Below, one piece after another: positions 10,842 through 20,803 of a DNA stretch of 64,000 bases. Every line of letters begins with the position of its first letter. Position 1 is the stretch's first letter. A program made the translations under genes and the position numbers. Below the pieces are notes generated by a model. The model made no database searches, was not told the origin of the DNA, and was given only the letters and a program-made list of their open reading frames with translations. Source of the DNA: Bicyclus anynana (taxonomy: Eukaryota; Arthropoda; Insecta; Lepidoptera; Nymphalidae); contig NC_069093.1 in the NCBI RefSeq assembly GCF_947172395.1, positions 13,675,561 through 13,739,560 on the forward strand, read 5' to 3'.

Positions 10842-11345
10842 GTGTGACCGGTCTCACTCGTGTCATAACTCTGCCGCGTCATAAGTCCCGGTGCGAAATA
10901 CACTCTGACGTCGGTATAGTTTGAATGATAAGTTTATGAGACTTGTATACTCGTAGTTATGCTAAGTACATAATGTGATTAACATTTGTTTTAGGCACCT
11001 AATTTATTTTGCTTAGATTTAGTTATTAAGTATCTGAAGTTGTATCAAATAGTGTGACCAGTCTCAATCGTGTCATAACTCGCCACATCATAAGTCCCGG
11101 TGCGAAATACACTCTCACGTCGGTATAGTTGGAATGACAAGTTCATGAGACTTTATACTCGTAGTTTTTGCTAAGTAAGTGTGTTAAACATTTGCTGTAG
11201 ATACCTAATTTATTTTTCTTAGATTTAGTTATACATTATTAAGTATCTGAAGCTGTATTAAATAGTTTGACCAGTATCACTCGTGTCATAACTCTGCCAC
11301 GTCATAAGTCCCGGTGCGAAATACACTGACGTTTATACTCGTACC
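10842..11345 (+). repeat. Tandem repeat, about 215-bp unit, 2.3 copies
   Basis: Units begin GTGTGACCGGTCTCACTCG near 10842, 11053 and 11270 and contain GTCATAAGTCCCGGTGCGAA, CACTCTGACGTCGGTATAG and TTAGATTTAGTTAT. Identity is high by eye. The third copy stops after about 75 bases; another partial copy is at 11590-11712. Looks like a small satellite or a tandem piece of an element. Confidence 0.75.
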
Positions 11346-11589
11346 TCGTTGGTCCACTTTTTAGTATGTTCTGGGTCGGGCAATTAAATTCTGACACTTA
11401 TTGTTGATATCTCAATCAATTTGGACAAAAACGTGGAAATTTACATACCAAAACCTTTCTCATTAAACACTTTATATTGGTGAAAACAGCATGATCAAGT
11501 AGTCTTTGAGTTTATCGCGTACAGACAGACACATGCAGCGGAGTTTGTTTTATAACATAGATAGCGAATTAGTTATACTATCTATCTGA

Positions 11590-11712
11590 CATTGTATCAA
11601 ACAGTAGGTATTACCGGTCTTACTCGTGTCATAACTCGACACGTCATAACTCGACACGTCATAACCATAAGTACCGATGCGAAATACACACTGATGTCGG
11701 TATAGTAGAAAA
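11590..11712 (+). repeat. Detached partial copy of the 215-bp repeat
   Basis: CTTACTCGTGTCATAACTCG, then CGACACGTCATAACT twice and CGAAATACACACTGATGTCG match the unit at 10842. The ACACGTCATAACTCG word is locally duplicated. Confidence 0.65.
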
Positions 11713-12194
11713 AACATACATGTTGACTGGTCGACGTCACAAAAACATCATACTATAGGTAAGTTACGGTGCAAAGGATATACTTTTTCGTTGGTGGGTA
11801 TAGCTGAAAAAGCATAATACGATTCATCAAAATTGCTTCAGCCATTCTAACCCTACAGAAAAGTAAACTTTTATTTGAAAGTAGTGAAATCCCGTGTCCC
11901 ATGAGTACAGTACATTCGTTAGAGTACGCAACACATGATGCATTCATTACTCATTGTGTACTTGACTGGCATTGCAATTATACGCAGCCTCGCTGTATCA
12001 TAGTCGAAGAGCTAGGACTCGTTTCACCGTAGGAAACGACTGCGGTGTTTCATTATTAATACAAAGAAGAACGAATTTCTTTTTTCCATTTTCTGCAGAA
12101 AAATGAAAATTTTCTTTATTTGTGCTCTCTTCTCTTTAATACCTAATAAAATCTCCTTAATCTTATTTGATGAATATCGGTAGTAGGTTGTTTG

Positions 12195-12515
12195 GACGAC
12201 CTCTGTGGCGCAGTGGTATGCGCGGTGGATTTACTTACTTGATGGAGGTCCTGGGATCGATCCCCGGCTGGGCCGATTGAGGTTTTTTTAATTGGTCCAT
12301 GTCTGGCTGGTGGGAGACTTCGGCCGTGGCTAGTTACCACTCTACCGACAAAGACGTACCGCCAAGAGCGTTTCGGTACGATGTCGTGTAAAAACCGAAA
12401 GGGGTGTGGATTTACATCCTCCTCCTACAAGTTAGCCCGCTTCCATCTTAGATTGTATCATCACTTACCATCAGGTGAGATTGTAGTCAAGGGCTAAATT
12501 GTAGAGAATAAAAAA
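12195..12515 (+). mobile_element. tRNA-derived SINE, family B
   Basis: The head GACGACCTCTGTGGCGCAGT (A-box) plus GGATCGATCCCCGG (B-box) is tRNA-like. The body has TGGCTGGTGGGAGACTTCGG, ACGTACCGCC, and AAACCGAAAGGGGTGTGGAT, and ends CATCAGGTGAGATTGTAGTC..AAGGGCTAAATTGTAGAGAATAAAAA. About 320 bp, close to complete. Other copies: 19868, 36130, 52923, 56832. Confidence 0.85.
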
Positions 12516-13589
12516 AACAGTAGACAATAATGGGGATGATGACTAGGTTTGAATATATTGATTTTTATGATACATTCGGGTAAATAGGGTCAATGTTAAC
12601 TAATTTATACATAAAAAGCAAAGATTGTCTGGATATTTGCAAAATAAATGAGATTATAAAATTTCAAAATCTATTAAAAATATTTTATCGTAATTAGATG
12701 AAAATTCATACAGTTTTAGCTTCCTTACATTAAATGTGACATTTTTTAATATATGAACTATAAACATAAACGCACAAATAACAAAGGTATTAGTAATTTT
12801 GTTTGAACGCACATACAAATCTAACGATCATTACATTGCCTACGACGTCATAAGTTCGTGTCATTTTGTATGGGGCGTTTTTCAGGGATCGCGTCAGCGC
12901 CGCAAATCTGACTCTTTAAATCCCTGTAGCTCCAAAAGTAATGCTCGCAGACACCCTGTTCCTTTTACAAAATTGCTTTACTTTTAGTATACTCTTAATT
13001 ACATACAATTTAAAAATCTGTCATCATCCCAATTAGACTAGAAGGACGTCTATATACTCGTAGTAGCAAAAACAAAATATAAAAGGGAACTGTTATATAT
13101 TTCATTATAGTACTTTGGGACCTAATACAGGTAACACTGTTGTCCATAATCCAATGCCATATGTGGGAAGCCGGCAAGGGTCAGACCTTGTGTTTTTTTT
13201 TTAATATACGAAAAACGTCATGCCGTAGCGAGAAAATTAACGTAATTTGATACGTTCGTCGAGAGAACAATAGGCACTGCGGAATTTGTAAAGCAATTTA
13301 GACTTGAACTTCAATACAGGCAGAAATATATTTTATGTTTTTATTTTAATTTCTTTATTAAGGAAACTTAATACTTACACACAAAAATGTGTTGATATTT
13401 AAAAAGAGATGGTACTTTATTATATAAACTATTCGCGACTTTACTCGCGTAGAATTCGATTGACTAATGTTTTTAAGAAATTTTCAGTTGAAGTTTTATT
13501 TTTAGACAAATGTATGTCCTTTGTACAATCTATCTGCTTGCCAAAAATTAATTAACATTGGTTCAGTAATAACCTTATCATTTACATTG
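12516..13589. other. Gene-free stretch
   Basis: AT-rich, no coding signal. A short relic of the CGCGACTTTACTCGCGTAGA Helitron-like motif lies at 13430-13455. Confidence 0.35.
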
Positions 13590-13782
13590 TAAGGGTTCAT
13601 TTACACGAACAGCAACTGCTACAACGGCAGTCGACTGCAGTCGCCGACGTCTCGGCAGCACTCGACGGCAGTCGACGACAGTCGACGGCAGTCAACGGCA
13701 GTCAACGGCAGTCGACTGCATTCTGCGGTAGCAGTTGCCAGCTGCCGTTGACAACGTGCTTGCTCGTGTAAATGAACCCTTA
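13590..13782. mobile_element. TIR element with internal 10-bp GC-rich minisatellite
   Basis: Ends are TAAGGGTTCATTTACACGAA and TCGTGTAAATGAACCCTTA, near-perfect inverted repeats of about 20 bases. Inside, GGCAGTCGAC-type 10-bp units repeat at least eight times (13625-13730), flanked by the inverted words CAACTGCTAC and GTAGCAGTTG. A related shorter element is at 35223-35340. Confidence 0.75.
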
Positions 13783-14047
13783 GTCTACATTTTTAGTTAC
13801 TCTCAATTAATACTTATTATTTCACATAGCAACTCAAAGCATTGAACAATGAATGCAACCTTTCTACGCATCAACTGTAATACCAGTAATTGTGATTCAC
13901 AATGCCTGGACAATATGAATAATGAGATGTCGTAATTTAAAATAATTAAAAAATTAAAAAGTGTTAAGTTTAACCCAATCTTCTATACTTCTATTAATAT
14001 TAAAAACATGTAAAGTTTGTGAGATTAACGGGGACAATCTTTGTCTA

Positions 14048-14236
14048 TTATTTTTTTACTTGCTGTCGCCGCGCGATTTCACCCGCATGGTTCCCGTTCC
14101 CGTATTCCTATACGGGGATAATATAGCCTATAACCTTTCTCGATATTATTATCTAACACTGAAAGAGTTTTCAAATCGGACCAGTAGATTAGCGCGTTCA
14201 ATCAAACAAACAAACTCTTCAGCTTTATAATATTAG

Positions 14237-14268
<32 letters not shown>
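14048..14268 (-). mobile_element. Lep1-like Helitron followed by (AAT)n
   Basis: Reverse orientation: GTCGCCGCGCGATTTCACCC, TATTCCTATACGGGGATAAT, AACAAACAAACTCTTCAGCT and TTTATAATATTAGTATAATA. An (AAT)n microsatellite of about 30 bases continues from the terminus (14239-14268). Confidence 0.75.
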
Positions 14269-14269
<1 letters not shown>

Positions 14270-14397
14270 GCTTTATTTATTTCCATATAAACCTAAAAAC
14301 TAACACATTCTTATATTACATTTCTAAAATAGGTATACATATATATATATTTTATCTAAGTATATTATATTTACATTTTTTTTTTAATTCTAGTTTT

Positions 14398-14565
14398 ATA
14401 TGGACCCCCTAAGGGTAAAAGCCTCCTCCAATGCTTTCCACTTTTCCCGATCTTTGGCTGCAGCTTGCCATTTCACTCCCGCTATTGTCTCTATCTCATC
14501 TGCCCATCTAGCAGCTGGGCGGCCTCTCGCTCTTGTGCCTATTGGACCAGCCCATTTTAGTTAAT
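14398..14565 (-). mobile_element. LINE ORF2 C-terminal fragment
   Basis: On the minus strand the sequence reads through GRPAARWADEI, WQAAAKDREKWKALEEAF, the tail end of a LINE endonuclease/reverse-transcriptase protein. No start, no catalytic domain; 5'-truncated relic. Confidence 0.6.
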
Positions 14566-14999
14566 ATTAGTATAGATAAACAAAATAATAACGAGGAAAA
14601 GCAGAAATTATTAGCCTAGCTAAAAATAATTAGGCTAGTGAGTATTATGAATAGGTTCCTTGGCATATGAACAACATAGATGACATTCAAACTGAAAATA
14701 CATTGTCTTCGTTCAAATCACGTTTTTCTCGTCTTCCTTGTTATGTTTCTTGAGAATAAGCGACAAATGATTTTATTTTACCTTACAACAATTACCTATA
14801 CTATTTTCGGAGTTGACCACAGATTATGTACTTTTAAAAGATAGTAAAGCCTTAACCTAAAAACATAGTTCCTACATACACAAAAAAAAAATGGAAATAT
14901 AAAGTATTTACACGTTGCCCCGTCAGTAAAAATAATTTTTCTGGTCACTCTGGTACTTGTATTCCGATGTAAGTAAGATGTAATTGTTTTCATTGAAAC

Positions 15000-15360
15000 T
15001 GTCATCATCATCATCATCATCATCATTATCATGTCAGCCGATGGACGTCCACTGCAGGACATAGGCCTTTTGTAGGGACTTCCAAACATCACAATACTGA
15101 GCCATCTGCATCCAGCGAATCCCTGCGACTCGCTTGATATCGTTAGTCCACCTGGTGGGGGTCGACCAACAACTGCGCTTTCTAGTGCGGGGTCGCCATT
15201 CCAGCACCTTGGGACCCCAACTGCCATCGGTTCTTCGAACTATGCCACTTCAGCTTCGCGACACGTTGAGCTATATCGATGACTTTGGTTCTTCTGCGGA
15301 TCTCCTCATTTCTGATTCGATCACGCAGAGATACTCCTAGCATCTCGTTCCATTGCCCGC
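15000..15360 (-). mobile_element. RTE-type LINE, 3' end
   Basis: The minus strand encodes RTKVIDIAQRVAKLKW and RRPPTRWTNDIKRVAG-like sequence, followed by DVWKSLQKAYVLQWTSIG and a (TGA/ATG)n tail, which reads as (CAT)n at 15003-15030. This C-terminus and simple-repeat tail are typical of RTE-clade LINEs. Frame is broken; related ends at 18078, 34911 and 63765. Confidence 0.75.
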
Positions 15361-15774
15361 TGTGTGACTATGAGTTTTCTTATGAGGCCCATAGTTAGCT
15401 GAAACTGTCATATTCATTCGGAAAAGAAGGTAGAACTGTTGCTTATAGAAATCTCTAGGGAAAATAAGTAATAGAAATTGGTTTTCTTGTATTTTAAAAG
15501 GAAGCCGGGCGTACTGCGGACGTAAAAGATTAATTAAACACATGTGACCTCATTTTGGACAGACAGCTAAATTAAAACGGACTAAATATCCAAATGTATT
15601 TTTTTCCGAATATTACGACAAGAATTGATAAAGTTTTTTTTTTTGTTTTCTTTAACGATGTATTTATACTCGACAGTATAAGATTAGAATTTGTGTATAT
15701 ATTCTCTTTATTTATAATTTTATAGCATCGTATTAGACAGAGAGAGCGAGAGACGAAATCGAAACTCGTCTAGT

Positions 15775-15930
15775 GTCGAATTATACAGGATGCTCGGGAG
15801 TATTTCCCACAACTTCAAGGTGTTGACAAGTCTACTTATAGAAGCTGCATAACTAATTTTTTTTAACTAAGAAAAAATCTTTTAATGTTTTCATACAAAG
15901 TAATTCAAATAATTACAACTATCCATATAA
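15775..15930 (+). repeat. Unclassified interspersed repeat
   Basis: TATACAGGATGCTCGGGAGT to ACAAAGTAATTCAAATAATT recurs, shortened, at 48769-48865. Shared words show an interspersed element; its class is unclear. Confidence 0.45.
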
Positions 15931-15957
15931 CACACGCTGTTGTCTATTCTTGCATTT

Positions 15958-17013
15958 TTAACCGACTTCAAAAAGGAGGAGGTTCTCAATTCGGTCGGTA
16001 TTTTTTTTTTTTTTTATGTATGTACACCGATTACTCAAAGACGCCTGGACCGATTTCCAAAATTCTTTTTTTGTTTGAAACGGTATAGTCCCCATTTGGT
16101 CCCATTGCCATCATGTCAAGATCTGATGATGGAATCCTGGAGGAATTGAGGGGAACTTTCGAAAATTATATGGATGTCTAGTGTCTTCGTAAACTTTTCC
16201 ATTTAGTACTTTTAAGCACTACAATTTCATGAAGGTTTGAAATCGATCTGATGATGGAGCCATAAAACAGACGAGGGAACTCCTCGGCGATTTACAGCAG
16301 TTACCTTGTGTTTGGGCTTCATTAATTTGTGTTAATGAGAACTTTCCACATAGATAAGTTGTGACTGTCATTTAGGGGTTTGGTGATGAAGACCAAGGAC
16401 AATTAAGGGAACTCCTTAACAGTTTACAGTAACTACCTTGTGTTTGGCCTTGATTAATTCGTATTGCTGAGAACTTTCTACCTAGATAAGTTGAGTCTGT
16501 TATTAGGGGTCTGATGATGAAGACCAAGGTCAATTTAGGGAACCCCTTAACGGTTTACGGTAGCTACCTTGTGCTTGGGCTTGTTTAATTTGTATTGCTG
16601 AGAATTTTGTACCAAGATGGATTGTGACTGTCATTAGGGGTCTGATGTATTTGTTTAAGATGAAATTTTATACTAAAAATGGAAAAATAATAAAAAATTT
16701 TAATAAAAAAAATACAACCGACTTCAAAACCTAAAAACGTACCCACTAAACTAAAAAGCGAAAAATAACATCATAATATGTTCTACCTGCTGATCAGTAT
16801 GAAGGCGGTGCTAAGCCGGTGATGTATTAATTCAAGCCATGTGTGAGCCATGTAGTGTGGTACTGTCAGAAATGGCTTAAATTAAGACAACACCGGCTAA
16901 GCACCGCCTTCATACTGATCAACAGGTAGAACATATTATGATGTTATTTTTCGCTTTTTAGTTTAGTGGGTACGTTTTTAGGTTTTGAAGTCGGTTGTAT
17001 TTTTTTTATTAAA
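15958..17013. mobile_element. Fold-back element with internal 131-bp tandem repeats
   Basis: Left boundary TTTAACCGACTTCAAAAAGG and right boundary TTTTGAAGTCGGTTGTATTT are inverted. Three tandem units of about 131 bp lie at 16248-16380, 16382-16512 and 16513-16645 (GATGAAGACCAAGG, CTACCTTGTGTTTGG). A large inverted repeat follows: 16702-16823 against 16890-17012, near-perfect, with CCTAAAAACGTACCCACTAA at its outer end. One arm of that hairpin recurs at 49585-49690. The whole may be one composite element or two nested ones. Confidence 0.65.
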
Positions 17014-17098
17014 TATGTAATCGTTGTGGTAAGACTGTTGATATAGACGAGATATTGCAACTAGCACTCTGCACTTCACTAGTAAGCTATTTCGTGAT

Positions 17099-17242
17099 AT
17101 CTATACTAATATTATAAAGCTGAAGAGTTTGTTTGTTTGTTTGATTGAACGCGCTAGTTTCAATCGGACTACTGGTCCGATTTAAAAAATTCTTTCAGTG
17201 ATAGATAGCCCATTTATCAAGGAAGGCTATATTATATTTAAA
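17099..17242 (+). mobile_element. Lep1-like Helitron, 3'-truncated
   Basis: ATCTATACTAATATTATAAA, GCTGAAGAGTTTGTTTGTTT, GGTCCGATTTAAAAAATTCT and CAAGGAAGGCTATATT match the start of the family; the GC-rich 3' end is missing. Confidence 0.7.
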
Positions 17243-17316
17243 AAGAAATAGGGATCCTTCCTGAAACTCCAAAAAACACACTTTATAAACGTCGACAGAT
17301 AATATTGCTACAGGTA

Positions 17317-17646
17317 TATAAGTCCTTCACCGATTGAGACACGTGATATTTAATTTGTAAAATGCACACAACTGAAAAGTTGGAGGTGCATGCCCCGGAC
17401 CGGATTCGAACCCACACCCTCCGGAATCGGAGGCAGAGGTCATATCCACTGGGCTATCACGGCTCACTATCTCAATCGGTGAAGGAAAACATCGTGAGGA
17501 AACCTGCATACCAGACAATTATCTTAATTCTCGCGTGTGTGAAGTCTGCCAATCCGCATTGGGCCAGCGTGGTGGACTAATGGCCTTACCCCTCTCATTC
17601 TGAGAGGAGACTCTAGCTCAGCAGTGAGCCGAATATGGGTTGATGA
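17317..17646. mobile_element. SINE family A with inverted 5' half
   Basis: 17317-17467 is the 5' half (head, A-box and B-box) on the minus strand; 17464-17646 is the 3' half on the plus strand, and together they make one full element. Both halves contain the junction word CTCAATCGGTGAAGG, so a few bases are duplicated at the inversion. No insert separates them. Confidence 0.8.
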
Positions 17647-18077
17647 CTCATATAAGTCCAACTCGGTTGCTTTTGAAAATTATTTTTCGGGATTTTACAA
17701 TATTGTAGGTAATACAGGGCCTTCAACCTCAAAAAAGGCCCGGAGTCCCGATTGCTGGGATTCGATCGAATTCACTACTTTCACTACAATAGCTCTAATA
17801 AATGGAAATTAATGAAACGCGAATCAGACTACAAGCACCCGAACATTGACTTTCTTGATTATTTTAGTTTCTAGAACACATTTCCAGAAAGCAGCTTTTC
17901 ACATGCCATTCACAGAACTAGTTAAAACTTGGTAAGTCGTGTGCTAGAAAGCTGAACACAAAGCCATTAATGTTTATTGCCACAAGGTCTGTCAATTAAT
18001 AACACAACGTAAATAGATTTCTATTGATTGAATTGTTTTCATGTGTGCTTATTCTACACTTTTTACAGGATATAAGG

Positions 18078-18400
18078 TCATCATCATCTTTTTCAGCTAA
18101 TGGACGTTCTTTGCTAGACATAGGTATTCCTCTTGAGTCAGACATTGACGATCCAATAAGCTCACATGCCTGCAGAGCTGACGGTTTGACAGCCGATAAA
18201 ACTGATCGTGTGTTGGTCGCGATGTGCATGACATCAAAACACGATCAATTTTATCGGACGTCAAGCCGTTCAAGGTTGCCATTCCAGCAACTTAGTACCT
18301 CGATGTCCATTGGCTATTTGAATGTGTGGCCCGCCCATTGTCACTTTAGCTTCGCGGCTTAAGCAATTTCGGTGACTTTAGTTCTTCTGTGGAGCTACTA
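18078..18400 (-). mobile_element. RTE-type LINE 3' end, decayed
   Basis: Starts CATCATCATC..TTCAGCTAATGGACG, has AACTTAGTACCTCGATGTCC and TTAGCTTCGCGGCTTAAGCA. These match the copy at 15000-15360 with an insertion in the middle holding two inverted versions of the word GACGGTTTGACAGCCGATAA (about 18175-18265). Confidence 0.5.
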
Positions 18401-18591
18401 ATTTTTTATTTCAGTCCTACTTGGATGCCCGCTTTTAGTAAGTCATAGGGTGAAGCTTTGGGATATTCCAAAAAAGTATTTTTTTTTGGTGCACTTCTAT
18501 TTGTGTTTAGTAACTTTAGTAACTTCACTTCTGTAGTTGAAAGACTATAGTGTATAATAGTGATTTCTTAAATCATTTTCCCATAACCAAT

Positions 18592-18650
18592 AATATTGCT
18601 TGCTTTAGCAGATGTGTGTTTCTCACACATCTACTAAAGCAAGCAATATT
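18592..18650. repeat. Hairpin with 27-bp stem
   Basis: AATATTGCTTGCTTTAGCAG followed by ATGTGTG pairs with 18624-18650 around a five-base loop; one mismatch in 27. Could be a minimal palindromic MITE or a small-RNA precursor-like hairpin. Confidence 0.8.
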
Positions 18651-18699
18651 TTTGGCGAACGAAACGAATATACTAGCAGGTATCAGATATGTACTTCTA

Positions 18700-18872
18700 T
18701 AGGTACTAGTATAGTTTTATATTGTAGTGGGTAATATCTGGATCTACTGAACTGATTCTGAAAATTCTTTTACCATAGAAAGCCACGTTATTTGTGAGTG
18801 TCATAGGCTATATATTGTGCCTGTATTCTCACGGGAACCAGAACTATGTAAGTGAAACCGTCGGCTAGTATA
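18700..18872 (+). mobile_element. Lep1-like Helitron, diverged
   Basis: Contains TACTAGTATAGTTTTATATT, GGATCTACTGAACTGATTCT, GCCACGTTATTTGTGAGTGT and an end GAAACCGTCGGCTAGTA. It matches the layout of 33632-33800 in inverse orientation. Confidence 0.6.
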
Positions 18873-19355
18873 TTACCTAAGCATTTATTTGTTCTGTCCC
18901 ATACAAAATAGTATGGAATATTGTCGGTGAATACATTTCAAAGGCTGAAGACGGAGTTGTCAGTTGACCGTTAGTAGATGTTATCAAACAACATTGTTAC
19001 AGAGTTGAAATAGTACAGATTCCATGCCGAGATTAGGTACGTGGTTGTGGGGCCGTAGTCTGAGCAACACAAAGCTATGCTTCTACACAATGAAGTATGT
19101 TGTTTTGAATTCCATAAACTGTAACGAAGATGTGTAATATTAAATACTTTGACAGACGGACACACGAGTGATTCTGTAAGGGTTGTTTTCCTACTCGGAT
19201 GTTCGGAACCCTAAAAAGAATAATACATAATTATGTACCTACTTGTTAAAACTGATATACGTACTGATTATAACGTAAAGCCTAAAACATTTGCATTTGG
19301 GTATTCCTTTGATAGAGTTGGTAGCTTAAGGAAGCAATTTTAAATGTGATGAAAG

Positions 19356-19624
19356 CTCAGACCAATTAATGTATAGGACCTGCCTCGCTAGATGTTACAC
19401 AATGTATGATCAACGATCTAATGCTATTATAAAAACTGTCTCTATACTATCGATGTTTCACAGTTGTAATCGTGTTCGTCGGTTAAAGAGTTGAATGTTG
19501 TAAAAACGGGCAATAACTTATAGTATAAGATATAATACCAAATCTATCTCGTTTTCCTCAGAAAATGACAATTTTGTTAGTGAATAAGGCTGCGATACCA
19601 TGGTCCTTTTATAATTGGTCTGAG
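19356..19624 (-). mobile_element. hAT-like MITE, copy 2
   Basis: CTCAGACCAATTAATGTATA at the left and TTTATAATTGGTCTGAG at the right are inverted ends; the interior is the reverse complement of 9200-9509 with small deletions. The flanking 8-mers GATGAAAG and GGTGTAAG match at six of eight positions, consistent with an aged target duplication. Confidence 0.8.
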
Positions 19625-19867
19625 GGTGTAAGGGATGATGTTATAACCCTTCGTTTCGTTAAGTTCTCTGGGATCGTTTAGTGTTAGACAAAGCAACAAT
19701 TCCGCAAAGCAATTCACAGGCACATATAACGTTTCATCTAAATCTGTTAATCCTTACAGTGCAACGCGCCGTTTACGAAATTCGTGGGCGAAATCCACAG
19801 CGACAGCTAGAAATTTGTAGACAGATTAGAGATAAGTATATCTCAGAAACAAACTTTACTGTCTGTT

Positions 19868-20072
19868 ATTGGCTGGTGGGAGGCTTCGGCCGTAGCTAGC
19901 TACCAACAAAGACGTACCGCCAAGCGATTTAGCGTTCCGGTACGATGACGTGTAGAAACCGAAAGGGGTGTGGATTTTCATCCTTCTAACAACTTAGCCC
20001 GCTTCTATCTAAGACAGCATCATCACTTACCATCAGGTGAGATTATAGTCAAGGGCTAACTTGTAAAGAATT
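19868..20072 (+). mobile_element. SINE family B, 5'-truncated
   Basis: Starts within the body at TGGCTGGTGGGAGGCTTCGG and runs to the end CATCAGGTGAGATTATAGTC..GTAAAGAA; tRNA-like head is missing. Confidence 0.75.
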
Positions 20073-20803
20073 ATTGCTATCGCACGCTCTCGTTCTTTTA
20101 TTCAAACGTGTTATGACGTAGTATTTAAAAATCGATTAGAGTTAAATTGATTATAGGAAACAGCCTTAAGTTTACAAAGACCCAATCTAAACTGTATATT
20201 TTGTAAACAATACTCAGTTATTGGCTTCAGTTGTTTACTTACCGGAAGAGGCTAGGTCGCGGAGATTACTGTGAAATTGGACGTGCTATCGGAAACTTCC
20301 GGAACAAACAGACCGCCGTTGTCTATCGATTGACGTAGCCGACTTTCAGATGCTATATTGTGTCAGTGTGTTTGTAACTTTATATTATAGAATGAGAGTC
20401 TTTCATTTGATAAATGCTGAAAGTTTACACGCTTTCTTGCTGCTCATGCTTCTACCATACGTGTAGTATGTTAGGTTTCAAGTGTCCAGAATCTTAACCG
20501 TTTGATGCTCTGACAAATAAGAAGAAATTGTACACGAATTCGACTAATCGAGAGTAAGAAAAATAAAAATTAACAAGGAATAAGGTGTAAGAATGCAGGA
20601 TTATTGTAACTACAAGTTTAAAACTAAAAAAATCGATCGACTTATCATTGTTATCCATCTGGCATTGTTGTATCAATAAATCTTGATTACCATAAAAATA
20701 ACACTAAATAGAATGCCTTTTCTGTGTATAGGTAAAGGAAGAAAAAAATTGGGCTCAATGATACAAACTTATTTCAATAATTAAATCCTTATTCAATTTC
20801 TCC

